From NCBI GenBank assembly GCA_025331565.1, contig JAFREQ010000047.1:2656001-2720000 (forward strand): 64,000 nucleotides of DNA, in the 5' to 3' direction. How positions within the stretch are numbered: the first letter of the stretch is position 1; each line of letters opens with the position of its first letter. Under the pieces are notes generated by a model. It was given only the letters and a program-made list of their open reading frames with translations. It searched no databases and was not told the DNA's origin. The stretch comes from Holacanthus passer. Its lineage: Eukaryota; Chordata; Actinopteri; Pomacanthidae. Both the position numbers and the translations under genes were made by a program. Shown here piece by piece: positions 1 through 11,032 of the stretch.

Positions 1-149
1 ACGCTTGCCAAACTCCACTGCAGCAGATTAGATGTGCTGTCTTGAGTATTCAACAACCTTCAGCTGTGCAATTCTATAAACCCATTTACCTCAATGGGGT
101 CAAAACCCCAGCAACACTTGTAGTGTGAAGAACAACTTCAGGGTAGTTC

Positions 150-229
150 TGACCACCTCTACACACACTGCTGTGGTTTTGACCTCTACACACACTGCTG
201 TGGTTTTGACCTCTACACACACTTTTACC
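150..229. repeat. 27-bp minisatellite, about 2.8 copies
   Basis: The unit GACCTCTACACACACTGCTG followed by TGGTTTT is repeated head to tail: a first copy with one 3-base insertion, a perfect second copy at 181-207, and a partial third. Confidence 0.85.
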
Positions 230-1712
230 TCATTTATCAGCTGGATGTGCCAGTTAACAGTCACTTGTGGCCCTAAATGCTTTCTCTTACTACTCTTCTA
301 AATGAAGAGTGATGTTGGTTTGCCAAGTGAATAATAATAGGACAATTTACCTTTTGCTGCCAGTTTTTAAAAGCATTTTCACAGAACAGAAAAATGTGAT
401 TAGTTATTTTAATGGTAGAAGTGTCATCATGTATCAGAGTTACAGGGGCATGAATGATTATTTAACCATGCCTTCTCAATTGCATAAGGATAGTTTTATT
501 TTCTAGACATTTCATTCAGTCACATAACTATTCATTCCTCCTGGATCGGAGCAGTTTGAACCCAGTGTTAGCTCCATCTCTGTCAGTCTGTGTGTGGTTT
601 GGGATGCTTTCTAACCGCTGGACAGAGCGGAGCTGAACGTGGCTGGAGCTCTTCCATGCATGTTGAGGCTGTCGGCAGGGCTGCACTTTGTTACCTCTGA
701 TCAAAATCCTACCCTAAAAGCCAGAGATGGCATATGTTGAATACACTTTCCTGCTCCGTTCATTTTCACTCGTGTCCCTTCGAACTACAACATGGGAAAG
801 TACAAAAGGCCAGGGTCATGTCCTGAAACCTCAAATCACAACCAACTGTGTGGAACATCTTGCAAGTAAAACTCTTTGTAACTCATGTTGTGGAAAAAGA
901 CAAATTACACACCCTAATTACTAAACCTTTGAAACACATCCATGAGCATGACAAATGATTTGTCAGGTTTATCTCATCTTATCTCAGAGAGAATTTAGTC
1001 CTTCAGTTTGTCTGAAAACTTAAAAATCACCAAATATGAAAATCCATCATCTCGAGTGGACGACACAATGAGGAAACTTGAAATAAGCAGACACATACCA
1101 CTGTGCTTGAGGCAGCTCTCACAAATCACAACCATAAGAAAAGTCTAAAATGACAAGAACAATCACTGTTAAGCAAGAGCTCGTCACAAAGCACAAACAA
1201 ACTGAGTGAATGTTTTCTTCATAATGACGTTATGCAAGTTAGGAGCTGTGACATGAATTGCAACTAAAACAAAGACCAAAGTAGAACTGAGATTTCCAGT
1301 AAGAAGATTACACAGGAAGGGCTGAAGCACAGAAACTTTCTCAACTTTAAAGCCACAAAGAGGCATCGACGCTTTGAGCTTCCGTAGAAAGAGTTATGTA
1401 GGTGGCAGAGGAATGCAGCGATGCAGATTGATGAGCAACTATGACCCAGGAATCTCGACCCCTGAACGTCACCCAATGCAGCCTCAACAAGCGTGATGAA
1501 GTGGTTTCACACACAGCTTCCTTCACCGGTAATTTGACAGTGTTTTACTGTTAAAGGGTCTCATGTGAAAATGATAACAGTGCCAGCAATTGACTTGCAC
1601 ATTATGCAAATTACACCTCACATCATCAGTTCAGAGCCAGTTCAGTCTCATATTTTTGGACTGTCTGCATGGTAAGAGGTGACACCTTGATTCAAACCAA
1701 CAGCTTGACAAG

Positions 1713-2500
1713 TACAACCCCAGTTCTAAGAAAGTGTCGTCAGGGCTGTGTAAAATAAAAACAGGTACAAAACATTTAATGGTTTTCAAATCACTTAAAA
1801 CCTGTATTTAATTGAACATAGTGCAAAGACAACATATCAAATGTTGAAACTGAAAAATCTTATTGTTTTATGAAAAATATATGTTCATTTTAAATTGGAT
1901 GCCAGCAACATGTTTCACATTGTTTCACAACATGTTTACCATTGTGTTGAATCACCTCTTCTTTATACAACACTCTGTAGATGTTTGGGAACCGAGGAGA
2001 CCAGTTTCTGGAGTTTTGAGAGTGAAATGTTGTCCCATTCTTGTCTGATATAGAATTTCAGCCGATCAACAGTTCGAGGTCTCCTTTGCTGTATTTTTCA
2101 TGTCATGATGGGCCAAATGTTTTCAATGGGTGACAAGTCAGGACTGCAGGCAGGTCCGTTTAGCACCTGCCCTCTTATGTTATTATGCAGCTGTTATACC
2201 TGCAAAATGTGGTTTGGCAGTGTCTTGCTGAAATATGCAAGGTCTTCCCTGAAAAATCCGACATCTACTTGGCAGCAGATGTTGCTCCGAAACCTGTATA
2301 TATTGTTCAGCATAAATGTTGCCTTCCCAGATGTGTAAGCTACCCATGCAATGGGCACATTACATACATCCCCATACCATCATGGATGCTGGCTTTTGAA
2401 CTGTGCACTAGGTGCTGGGTGGTACAGCGTCTATGATTTCCAAAAAGAATGTCAAATTTTGATTTGTCAGATCACAGGACAGTTTTCCACTTCACCTGTC
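1713..2500 (-). mobile_element. Truncated mariner/Tc1-superfamily element with CAACCCC terminal repeat
   Basis: The left end is TA followed by CAACCCCAGTTCTAAGAAAG, the terminus of a DNA transposon abundant in teleosts. The same end opens the element at 50956. Inside, the minus strand carries remnants of a transposase: segments matching the region between its first two catalytic acids can be followed (a VMVWG-type block near 2375, then a QQDNAKPH-type block near 2215), broken by many changes. The right half and right terminal repeat are missing. Non-functional. Confidence 0.7.
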
Positions 2501-2711
2501 TGATAAAGTTTACTGTTCGATTGTAAAATATCCTGCCTCCGTAAATATGTCACAAGTCTTATAACCTTTAAAAATGTTTACATGAGTAAAAAAAAGTATT
2601 GGCCAGTAAATTATAATTGGTGTTTGGTGGAATAGGTGCACAAGTTATGTTGACTTTTTAATGCATTTATATTCAAGCTTAGTATTTTTAAGTTTTGCAA
2701 TGGAAATAATT

Positions 2712-2762
2712 TAAGAAAGGATAAACCTTTATTCATCCCTTAGTGGGGAAACATTTACTAAC
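2712..2762 (-). repeat. Short dispersed repeat tail
   Basis: The sequence GATAAACCTTTATTCATCCC followed by TTAGTGGGGAAA is the same unit as at 29487, 33082 and 42550. It is a solo 3' end without a recognisable body. Confidence 0.55.
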
Positions 2763-5159
2763 ATTTAGTAAAATGTTCACCATCATTTCAAGTACCCATT
2801 GCCTCCATTAGAAAAGGCCATTGCAAGGGGAAAGTTTCAGATATCAGCTTTAAGTGGAATGAAATTCGAATCACTCATCACTGTCAACACAAACACACAC
2901 ACCACAGATAACATCAGCAGGAGATGGTCGGTTGGATTAAAATTCCTCTCCTGGCATTGGTAAAACCCCTAAAAATCCATCTCTGTTCACCAAATTGCAT
3001 ATTTAAAATTTTTATTTCCATGAAAAAAGCCCCATTCCTCACATCGGCTTAAATGTAACTCTACACCTTTGGCTTCATGTGGTATGTGTGTATCTACGTA
3101 TTTGTTAATAATACCTGCCTCTGCCTCCCCACCCACCCCTCGACCTGCAGCTTCGACTCAAACACACAAACCTCTTTGATTCAGCAGCTTAACTATCTGA
3201 CTGTCTGAGTAATATTTGTCGTAGATGTATTCATCAACTCCCCCAAGCCATATAAAATGTCCTGTCAGCATTTGACATCATCATGTAACCTGGCTGTCTA
3301 AAGTTGGTTAACATTATCCAACACACTGCAGATTTGTTTGGACACAGTCAACAGATAAAACATGAGGAAAAAAAACTTATAGGTTGACCAACATGTGGTC
3401 TTGTACTCGCTGAGTCCCCAGGATAGATGGATGGAACAGCGTCAGGCTTCAATATAGATTTTTGGCAAAACAGTTGTTTGCTCCACCCAGAAAGTTGTCA
3501 GGTAGGTATGTGACATATCAAACCCTGGCTGTCTGAATCTGTGTTTCGGAGTCATTGGTTCACTGCAGGTCCAAGGAGAAATGCTCATGCGCATTGACAT
3601 GTCTTTTAGCATATAAAAAACACCATGTTGACAAGCTAACGAGGTTGAAAACTTGATTTTCAGTGGAGGGCATCTTTAAAGGAAAGCTTGACACCCAGTC
3701 AAATCCAGCGTCCTTGTTAACAGGCCTACATCTTATTTGAGAGAAAAACAGACAAAACCAGCATTTATTATCCACTTATTCCCTCGTCACAAGGTTGCAC
3801 ACTGCTGCCATATTAAGGGAATTCATACCCTCCAAAATAAATTCATTTTGAAACTAATTGGTAAAGTAGCATGTGAAACCAGTAATTTTTCTGGATGGGC
3901 ATTTTCATGCATCCAGATGTTTCTTTCCTGTGCCTGTAGGCTTTTCTCTTCAAATTAGGAGCACATGTTCTTTGGATAAAATTCACCACAGGGCACCCTT
4001 TTGTTGGCCTTTACATATTTTTAAAAAGCTGCCCATGTGGTTATAGTTCTATAAAACTCTACAATGCCATTGTTCTGAGTGGGGAAAGTTTAGTCTGGCC
4101 AAGTTCTTTGCTTTACTCCCACAGCGGCAAAACCCATCACATGCGCAAAAGCACTGGACCAGATGTGAGGACTTCGGTGCAGCTGTCTATTCTAGTGTGT
4201 GGCAAATGATTATCCTCTGGTCATTGTGCAAGTGAAACATGCAGCTGACAACAGAGAACCAACGTCAGCGAGGCCGTCGCAAGTAAGACACTACAGATGG
4301 ACGCTGTCCAAGCTGTTACTTCATGTGGGACTATATCGTGTCCAGCTGTGTTTTGCTTTGACATGTATCAATTTTTACTTTTGTCAGAAACCGTTATTGA
4401 ACCATCTGCAGGAAAAAACACACACATCCACAACCATGTAAAGAGGCTCAGCTGTGTTAATCATGCAGAAGTTTAGCATTTCTTTCCAGGGAACAGACAA
4501 ATGAATCCAGATGAAGATCATCTCTTCACTCTGTGTAGTTGGGAGGAGAGCAGGTGAAGGATTTCAGAACCTGTATATTCTGTTCGCCGATTAAGAAGAT
4601 AAAAGTGTCTGAATACGTGTGGTAATAAATTAGACTAACTGAGCTGCAGTGCCTTCTGAACAGCATGAATCAGAAGTACTCTAAACATTACATTTTAGAA
4701 ATATTGAAAAATGCCAGATCCTACCATTTTATTATTTACAGGTTTTTCATATTAACTCAAATACATCATAACTAGTCCTGATTGTCTAACTTCACTGAAG
4801 CAGCTGTTTCCGCAGCTGTTCAGTTCAGTACAGTACATTTCACTGGCTGAGCCTGTACTCGACAGATTAAACACATGAATTCAGAGGATGTGGTCAATTA
4901 GTGCACAATAACTTGGATGTTCTGCCAGCAAGGCCTAAATCAAATTTAAGTGATTTAAGCGATTTAACCTTTAACGGAAAAACAGCATAAATACTGTCCG
5001 TATCCTGAGCGATGACACGTGTGAAAACAAAACCACAAAACTTAATACTGGCCCTCTAATGTGCTAATGATTAGGACAAATGCAGTCAAGAATCCTTAGG
5101 CTGAGTGATGGTTGTCCACACTTACAGTGGCAGGAAATGATACGCAAACACGCTGTATT

Positions 5160-6377
5160 ATAAAACACAAAAAAAACAACTTTATTTACAAAAACAGACC
5201 ACTGCCCCATCCCACAAACCCCTAAATTCAGTGACTACTGAGGAATGCTATGTCTGTGCCTGTGGCTGAGGTTGGGAATTTACAGGACTGAGAAGAGCAA
5301 CACCCAGTGCAAACCTTCAGTATTCTTCCACCCACTTATTTAGTCTGAGTTCAGCTGTCGTCTAATGCCACAGTATGGCAACACTTCTTCAACCGTGGCC
5401 TGAGGCTTAGAGTGGGTTAGAGGTCGGCTTCTGTTAGGTTCCCAGTTGCAAGTAAGCAATATGCTTTAATGAACCTGGGGCCGACATGTTATCAAAGAGA
5501 CGGGTAGGCAAGAGGTGTAGAAAGATGTAATAATACCATCTTGGACTATGGTATACATATCATAACAGACCGTTCTAATCAGTACACTATAAAAAACAAA
5601 AATCAATTTCACCATACAAAAACACATTTGTTTCATTTTGCTGGGATCAAAGAGAGGACACACCAACTGAAAAAAAAATTCATTCTTGCTAAATAACAGA
5701 CACTAAAAATATTCTTATCTTTAAAGGATCTTCTGTCCAGGCCGCGCAACACAATCTCTACACATCGTGACTTTTCTGCTCGGCATGAGCTAAAAGGATT
5801 TTAAATAAAATGTATATTTGCCGCAGAGATGATGACAGATGATTTGGGATCAGCATGTACAGTCTGTACTCTGACGGTGCAGATGACAGTGCGGTGGCTC
5901 TTTACGGGGCCGGGTGCATGTGAATTCAGTTCACACAGCTGTATGTGTGAAAAGAGGCACAGAGCTACTGGCCGAAGCTTCCTGCAATGGTGTTGCTGTG
6001 CCGCATGTGTGTGGTTTCTGCTGACAACAGCACAGGGGATGTGTGAAAAATGTACAGAAAATTCTCGGCAATCGAGTACATATGCATGTGGGGGATGACG
6101 GAAAATGACACAGCTGTGTGATTAAGTGTTTGCACACTTTTGAATGCAGGTATTTCTGCTGGTGCATGCAAGTTGCATCATAATTAAGAAATGTACAGTA
6201 ATTACAAGCATATGACATCTTGTGGTACGTTTCCATGTAATAGTGTCTGGCCACAGTCAGTCATAACAATTCACATGTGTCCGTCATTTTGTGCCCAAAG
6301 AGGCATACTGTGGCACAGCCTGCAATGGTCCTATTGAGTGCCTCTCTGTCCATCCCTGCTGTATGAAGGTGTGCTAT
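5160..6377 (-). other. sf3b3: sf3b3 3' untranslated region
   Basis: From the stop codon leftwards about 1.2 kb contains no reading frame I recognise and no clear repeat, ending at a canonical AATAAA (plus-strand TTTATT, 5181-5186). On the minus strand this signal is followed directly by a T/GT-rich tract, as expected of a downstream cleavage element. An ATTAAA variant near 5464-5469 could give a shorter form. The exact cleavage site is inferred. Confidence 0.6.
5181..5186 (-). terminator. sf3b3: Poly(A) signal AATAAA of sf3b3
   Basis: A canonical hexamer in the direction of transcription, followed within 4 nt by a T-rich and GT-rich tract. It is the first canonical signal found downstream of the stop codon. 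Confidence 0.6.
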
Positions 6378-6518
6378 TTAGAAGGCGTAACGAGTGCGAA
6401 TGTCCTCCAGTTTCTTTGAGACTTCGGGTGGTGTTCTGTCCAGCTCTTCTGCCACACTTTTCTGCTTGTGAGGGTCCATACTGTTAAACTGCTCACACAG
6501 ATCTCCGTCGATCACATT
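6378..6518 (-). CDS. sf3b3: sf3b3 coding exon 26, terminal (residues 1172-1217 and stop)
   Basis: The exon begins CTGTCCAG|AATGTG and reads NVIDGDLCEQFNSMDPHKQK, then EELDRTPPEVSKKLEDIRTR, ending RYAF and a stop at 6378-6380. This C-terminus is diagnostic of SF3B3. Small changes (DPHKQKSVA) sit in a known variable helix. Confidence 0.97.
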   Translation of the reverse strand, partial: NVIDGDLCEQFNSMDPHKQKSVAEELDRTPPEVSKKLEDIRTRYAF

Positions 6519-6643
6519 CTGGACAGTAAAGACAGTGGAGATGCAAAAATGACTCGGGTCATATTGATTTCTAAATTGTCCATGATGCTGAAATGCACAT
6601 CTGAGAAAGAGGTGAAAAGTTGAAAAATCCAACAGGTACCAAC

Positions 6644-6748
6644 CTTGACTGGGAAGTAGTAGGATCTAAAGCTGAGATGGTCTCTGCCACACATTGGAGG
6701 GAACTCAGAGCGCATGTGCATCTCTAAATGCTGGAAGAAGTCATGGTC
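6644..6748 (-). CDS. sf3b3: sf3b3 coding exon 25 (residues 1137-1171)
   Basis: A 105-nt phase 0-0 exon: DHDFFQHLEMHMRSEFPPMC and GRDHLSFRSYYFPVK, between ATCCAG|GACCAT and GTCAAG|GTTGGT. The HLSFRSYYFPVKNVIDGDLC motif across the exon 25/26 junction is a signature of this superfamily's C-terminal helices. Confidence 0.96.
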
Positions 6749-6913
6749 CTGGATAAAAAGAAACAATAGAGACATTTTTCAAAAAAAGAGCAGGAGAAAT
6801 GTCAGAAAAAGGGAAATAAAAAATACAAATGGACAAAGACTGTGACTGTGTGTATTTTGGGGGCCACAGTGATGCATTAGCCTCTTATGATAAGGGGCGT
6901 GTGGATGTTATAC

Positions 6914-7057
6914 CTCATGTGAAGTGAATGGGACCAGTATGCCGATGCCTCCGGACAGAGTTGTATAGACCAGGGATTCTGAACCTCCAGGGATCAGAGT
7001 GGTTTTCTGTAGAGATAACACCGTCTCTCCTACGTGGTAGTTCACTACCACCTCAGC
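6914..7057 (-). CDS. sf3b3: sf3b3 coding exon 24 (residues 1089-1136)
   Basis: The frame reads AEVVVNYHVGETVLSLQKTT and ESLVYTTLSGGIGILVPFTS, 48 codons, bounded by CTCCAG|GCTGAG and CATGAG|GTATAA. It returns the chain to propeller A, as in DDB1-like folds. Confidence 0.96.
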
Positions 7058-8779
7058 CTGGAGAGAAAGACAAGTCGTGCGTTATCGTTGTGTGGTAGGA
7101 TTCACCCATCACGGCCCCTCTGAGTGACATTCATCACCACTTCTGCCTGTGGTCTTCATTACCTGATATGACTCAGAACAAAGTTGTTTTCAAACCAGAC
7201 TTCCTGATTGCAATCAGAGGACAAATCCGGTCAGGGACCTTGGTCGTTCTACTATCTGGCAATGTGAGGGGTTTACAAATCCAGTCTTAAACCTCCTGAA
7301 CTGCTTGCAGACTCCTGATCACTTCAAACATGTTTGATATTTCAGAGTTAAAATCTGGATGATTATGTCTGTACTTTCGGAGTGGGACCACAATAGCAAT
7401 AGGTCGGTGAAGCCATTTCAGGTCCCGAGATCATCTGTCCTGACAGCTGCACTTATGTATTAAGTACATTACCAGTCGACTCTGAGCCAACATCACAGAG
7501 AGGACATACACTGGAATTTATGCTTAGAGGAAATTGATGCACATGGTCAGCTCTAATCCAATAACTATCAAAAAACTGAGGCACAGATATGTGATTATTA
7601 TCTATAATGGTTGGCAATTAGAGATAATAATCATATATCTATGCCTCAGATACAAAGGCAGCATTGGGAAACAATAAAACCTCAGTGTTCATCTGAACAA
7701 AATGCTCCAGAATATACATCACTTTGATGCCACAAGACCCAAAAAAAGAACACAAGTACAAATAAACACTGTGCCCCAGATACAACTGAGCCAGATATGT
7801 ACAGAAAACAGCTTCTCTCCGATGGCAAACAACATGTCTGGATGGTGCCAACAATGTCTCCTAAAAGGGAATAAATGAGCCCTTTTCAAGATTCAGTATA
7901 AACCACAGAGCACAGAAACAAGACAACATAATCTGTGCCTTTGATTGCTCTGGCCATAGACGCTGACTGGATATTACATAGTGTGTGTGTCTGTGTGTGT
8001 ATAAATAAAATATAAAGTATATTTCACTACAGACTAATGTATATATGAAGCTTGTGATCACATGATTTGAGTCCTTTATATCATGCCTTGCCATGGATCT
8101 GCTTTTCTATTTGATTAGTGAACCTGATAAAGCATGTGACAAACATGTTACTTTTAAATTGGTAAAAAGCTTATTTTTGATGTGCTGCAAAGCCCTTTGG
8201 TATTTTTCCCGCCGTCAGAGATGATATCATGTCTCTCAAAGAGAAGAAAGGAGGCCCATCTTTACCACTGTGGGGGATTCCAACACAGTGGAAATGTCAC
8301 ATCAGGTCAACAAAGACTAAGCAGTTCAACAACAAGACTCACAAGATTGTTTGCGTGTGGTCAATTTAAGAATATTGGCCACTTGATAAAAGTCATCGTG
8401 GCAAAAAGTCGGTTTGGGATAATACAACAACAATAAGAAGAAAGATGAATGTAAAGAAGAGCTGAAAGACTCACTCCTATTTTCAGGAATGCAATTAACT
8501 TATGAGAGAGGCCAATATATATTTGTGACAATGACGTTTTCACCCAATCAGATAAAAATCATGTAAATATAAAATAATGTAAATATAAATACTTGCAAGG
8601 TACCAGTTTCCCTGTGTGTGTAGCATGTGGTTTATGTAAACTATTGACTTTTTAGATTGCTACGTTCATATGTAAAATGTTTCAACAGTACTTGTGTGAA
8701 TTTTCTCATGTTAATGAAACTTTGCTGAACTGATTAAGAATGAGAGAAACAGCATGACAGAAATCAACCTCACACTGCA

Positions 8780-9090
8780 GCTGTCTCCAGGTTCTAGGAA
8801 CCTCTGGAGGAACTTGTTTCCATCACAAGGACCAGGATCTAAGCTCTGGGGACATTAGTTCATCCCCCCGAATGTCTCTGCTCATGGGGGAGTACTTTCC
8901 AAAAGTACAGGAACTTTCGGGGTTGGTCTTGCAGCACTGAAAATTATTTAAGTACTTGCAGCATTTTATTTCATTTATTTGTGCTTTGATACATCAAAAT
9001 GGAGTTGCAGAAGAAAGCATACAACAGATGGACCGGCGACCAAGCCCAGGCCTTGTTGAGCATTTATGCTGAGGATGAAATTAGGAATTA
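8780..9090 (+). mobile_element. PIF/Harbinger-type remnant with Myb/SANT-like N-terminus
   Basis: A short plus-strand frame from the ATG at 8999 reads MELQKKAYNRWTGDQAQALL, then SIYAEDEIRN and a stop. WT-x-x-Q-x-x-ALLSI-x-AE is the start of the Myb/SANT-like DNA-binding protein carried by fish Harbinger elements. The preceding stretch with repeated GGAACTTTCGGGG-type words is typical of their leader. Only this part is left, and no transposase frame was seen. Confidence 0.45.
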
Positions 9091-9565
9091 GAATCAGTGG
9101 CTTGCAATAGAAAGATGTGAGTGTGCTTGGATGTGCGTTAGGGTTTGCTATCACTGTTAATCTCTTGTCCAGCTTTGAATTAATGACTCGAATATTCTCC
9201 ATGTTAACTGTTGCTGCAGGGTTCTAAAAAAGGTTATTTGAGTGTAAAAACAGCAGTAACATTCATACGTCAGCAGGCTAATTTGCTGCATCTTTGTGGG
9301 TCCTAAGACTAGAAAGGAAACAGACAACAACAGGCTGAAGGAAGTTTTAGCTATTTTGGGTGGAAATGCGCCTTACGTGACATTTGGGGGACAGTATATG
9401 CTTTCATTTTGCTCAACAGAGGGCTGTGTCTCCTTGATCTTTTCAGATACCTTAATCAAATCAAAGCGGAATGCATTTAATTTAATGTAAGCCAGCATTT
9501 AGCCACGCCATGTATGGGCAATTAAGTTCATCCAGCCAGATGCAAACACAGACACACACACACAG

Positions 9566-9823
9566 ACTTGTTTCACTGTCCCCATGGGGACACTCTATTG
9601 ACATTATGCATTCCCTAGCCTCTTAATCTAACCCTAACCATCACAACTGAATGCTTAACCCTAACCTTAATCTAATTGTAACCCTAAACCTAAAACCAAG
9701 TCATAACCCTCAAAAACCAGTCTGGACCCATGGGGACCTCAATTTTGTCCCCACAGTGAAAGGATGTCCCCACGGGTTGGGGTGTAGTCAGGTTAAAGTC
9801 CCCACCGGGATATAAAAACAAGT
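9566..9823. mobile_element. GTCCCCA-type MITE set in a (CA)n microsatellite, with CCCTAA-like interior
   Basis: The left end ACTTGTTTCACTGTCCCCAT and the inverted right end ACTTGTTTTTATATCCCGGT both run on into GGGGAC, forming imperfect terminal inverted repeats of about 26 bp. Both flanks are CA repeats (9547-9563 and 9824-9843). The interior contains scattered CCCTAA and CCTAAC words resembling telomere repeats. It has no coding capacity. Confidence 0.65.
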
Positions 9824-10615
9824 GCACACACACACACACACACATAAGGATAAGTCCAGGCATCCACACCCACATCTAAAAACAGACATGGTATATTTCC
9901 AAACTCGAACAACTAAATTCTCAATCAATGTGCACGGAGGCAGAAAAAGCTGACAAACACTGTGTCACAAACACTTAACTGTGGGACCAACTCATAATGT
10001 CTCAATTGGAGGGACTTTCCCACTATATCTGCTACCTAAACACTTTTTGACCAGAATTTAAATATGGGATGAGTGATACTGTGTGTGTGTTTCTCCGATC
10101 TGTGCGAATGTGTACACACTTGCATTTGTCAGTAGGCTAAACTTGTGGTTGGCGGTGTTATGCAGTTTGTGTGTGCGTGCCAGTGTTTAGTGTCTTTGCG
10201 TGTCGGCGGTTGGAGGTCAGAACAGTGGAGGAGGCAGATTAGTGAATCAGGCCAGAGTTCTGCAGAGGTCTGACAATTTGGAGCTAGCAGGAGCCAGCCT
10301 GAATTTCACTGTCTTGCACATAAATGCTGAGGAATACAATGATTAGATTCTAAAAGATGCATTTACATAATACAACTTCACATAATTGCAATTGTGTTAC
10401 AAAAGCTGAAGACCTCTAGATCACCAGCTGGCATGAGCAATGAAACAGAGAATGAAATCCTTGCATTTAATTCAGGGTATGCTACAGGTGACATATTTTT
10501 AAAAAGATGATTAAGTTGGAGCAAAATGAAGATAAATGCACCAGAGACATGTAAACTTTTGGTAAACTTTCAAGAGGCTGTATAGGGTATATGGTTTGGA
10601 GAAAGATGGTTTTAC

Positions 10616-10714
10616 CTTCTGTGATGCTCCATTGAGGAGGCCTCTGTCCCATAAAGCTTTGTTCCCCGTGGGATCTTCATCCACATCATCACTAGTGTTG
10701 GGGGGCAGACGGAC
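10616..10714 (-). CDS. sf3b3: sf3b3 coding exon 23 (residues 1056-1088)
   Basis: A 99-nt phase 0-0 exon reading VRLPPNTSDDVDEDPTGNKA and LWDRGLLNGASQK. The splice sites are TTCACAG|GTCCGT and CAGAAG|GTAAAA. It lies 105 nt from exon 22 but 3.6 kb from exon 24. Confidence 0.96.
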
Positions 10715-10819
10715 CTGTGAACATTAAACAGAAAATAACAAGTAGATATGTATACATGACATACATGTACATGTACATGACATATACACGCACACAACAC
10801 ACCTCATCCCCATACTTAC

Positions 10820-11032
10820 GATGCTGATGTTCCCAAACTTGTCGGCGGAGGCCATGGTGTCGTAGTCCAGCAGACAGGCCGTGGTCACCCAGCGGGGATA
10901 TGTGTCGTCAGCAAAGATGATGAGCTGGTTCTCATTGCGTCGGTAACGAACCCAGAACAGGCTCTCCTGAACGTCTGACACGATCACGCGCTGGCCGATG
11001 GTGTGGATGCCGGTCACCAGGTTGGGAACGTG
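10820..11032 (-). CDS. sf3b3: sf3b3 coding exon 22 (residues 985-1055)
   Basis: The largest coding exon, 213 nt, phase 0-0, between CTTCAG|CACGTT and GCATC|GTAAGT. It encodes HVPNLVTGIHTIGQRVIVSD, the WVRYRRNENQLIIFADDTYP core, and LLDYDTMASADKFGNISI. HVPNLVTGIHTIGQ is a little diverged from the human residues I recall, while the core is nearly invariant. Confidence 0.97.

Larger units (their letters stand above)
1..5159. other. Intergenic DNA downstream of sf3b3
   Basis: No reading frame here resembles a protein I know on either strand. The stretch holds a 27-bp minisatellite near its left end, a mariner remnant, one copy of the short dispersed tail repeat, and otherwise unremarkable AT-rich sequence. 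Mammalian il34 lies downstream of SF3B3, but none of its short exons was recognised. Confidence 0.6.
7058..10615 (-). other. sf3b3 intron 23 (3.6 kb)
   Basis: The largest intron of the gene. It holds a Harbinger-like fragment with a Myb/SANT start, and a MITE set into a CA microsatellite. The remaining sequence shows no exon-like frame or conserved structure that I recognise. Confidence 0.7.

Noticed and set aside
1..5159. Search for il34 downstream of sf3b3, as in mammals
   Set aside because: No signal peptide exon or four-helix cytokine exon could be recognised. Short diverged exons might escape reading by eye, so absence is not proven.
5931..6254. 107-codon minus-strand open frame
   Set aside because: It lies wholly within the sf3b3 3' UTR downstream of the stop codon, with Cys/His-rich low-complexity composition and no family resemblance.
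9600..9700. Apparent interstitial telomere repeat (CCCTAA words)
   Set aside because: The words are irregular and lie inside a MITE with its own terminal repeats, so they belong to the element and not to a telomere fusion.
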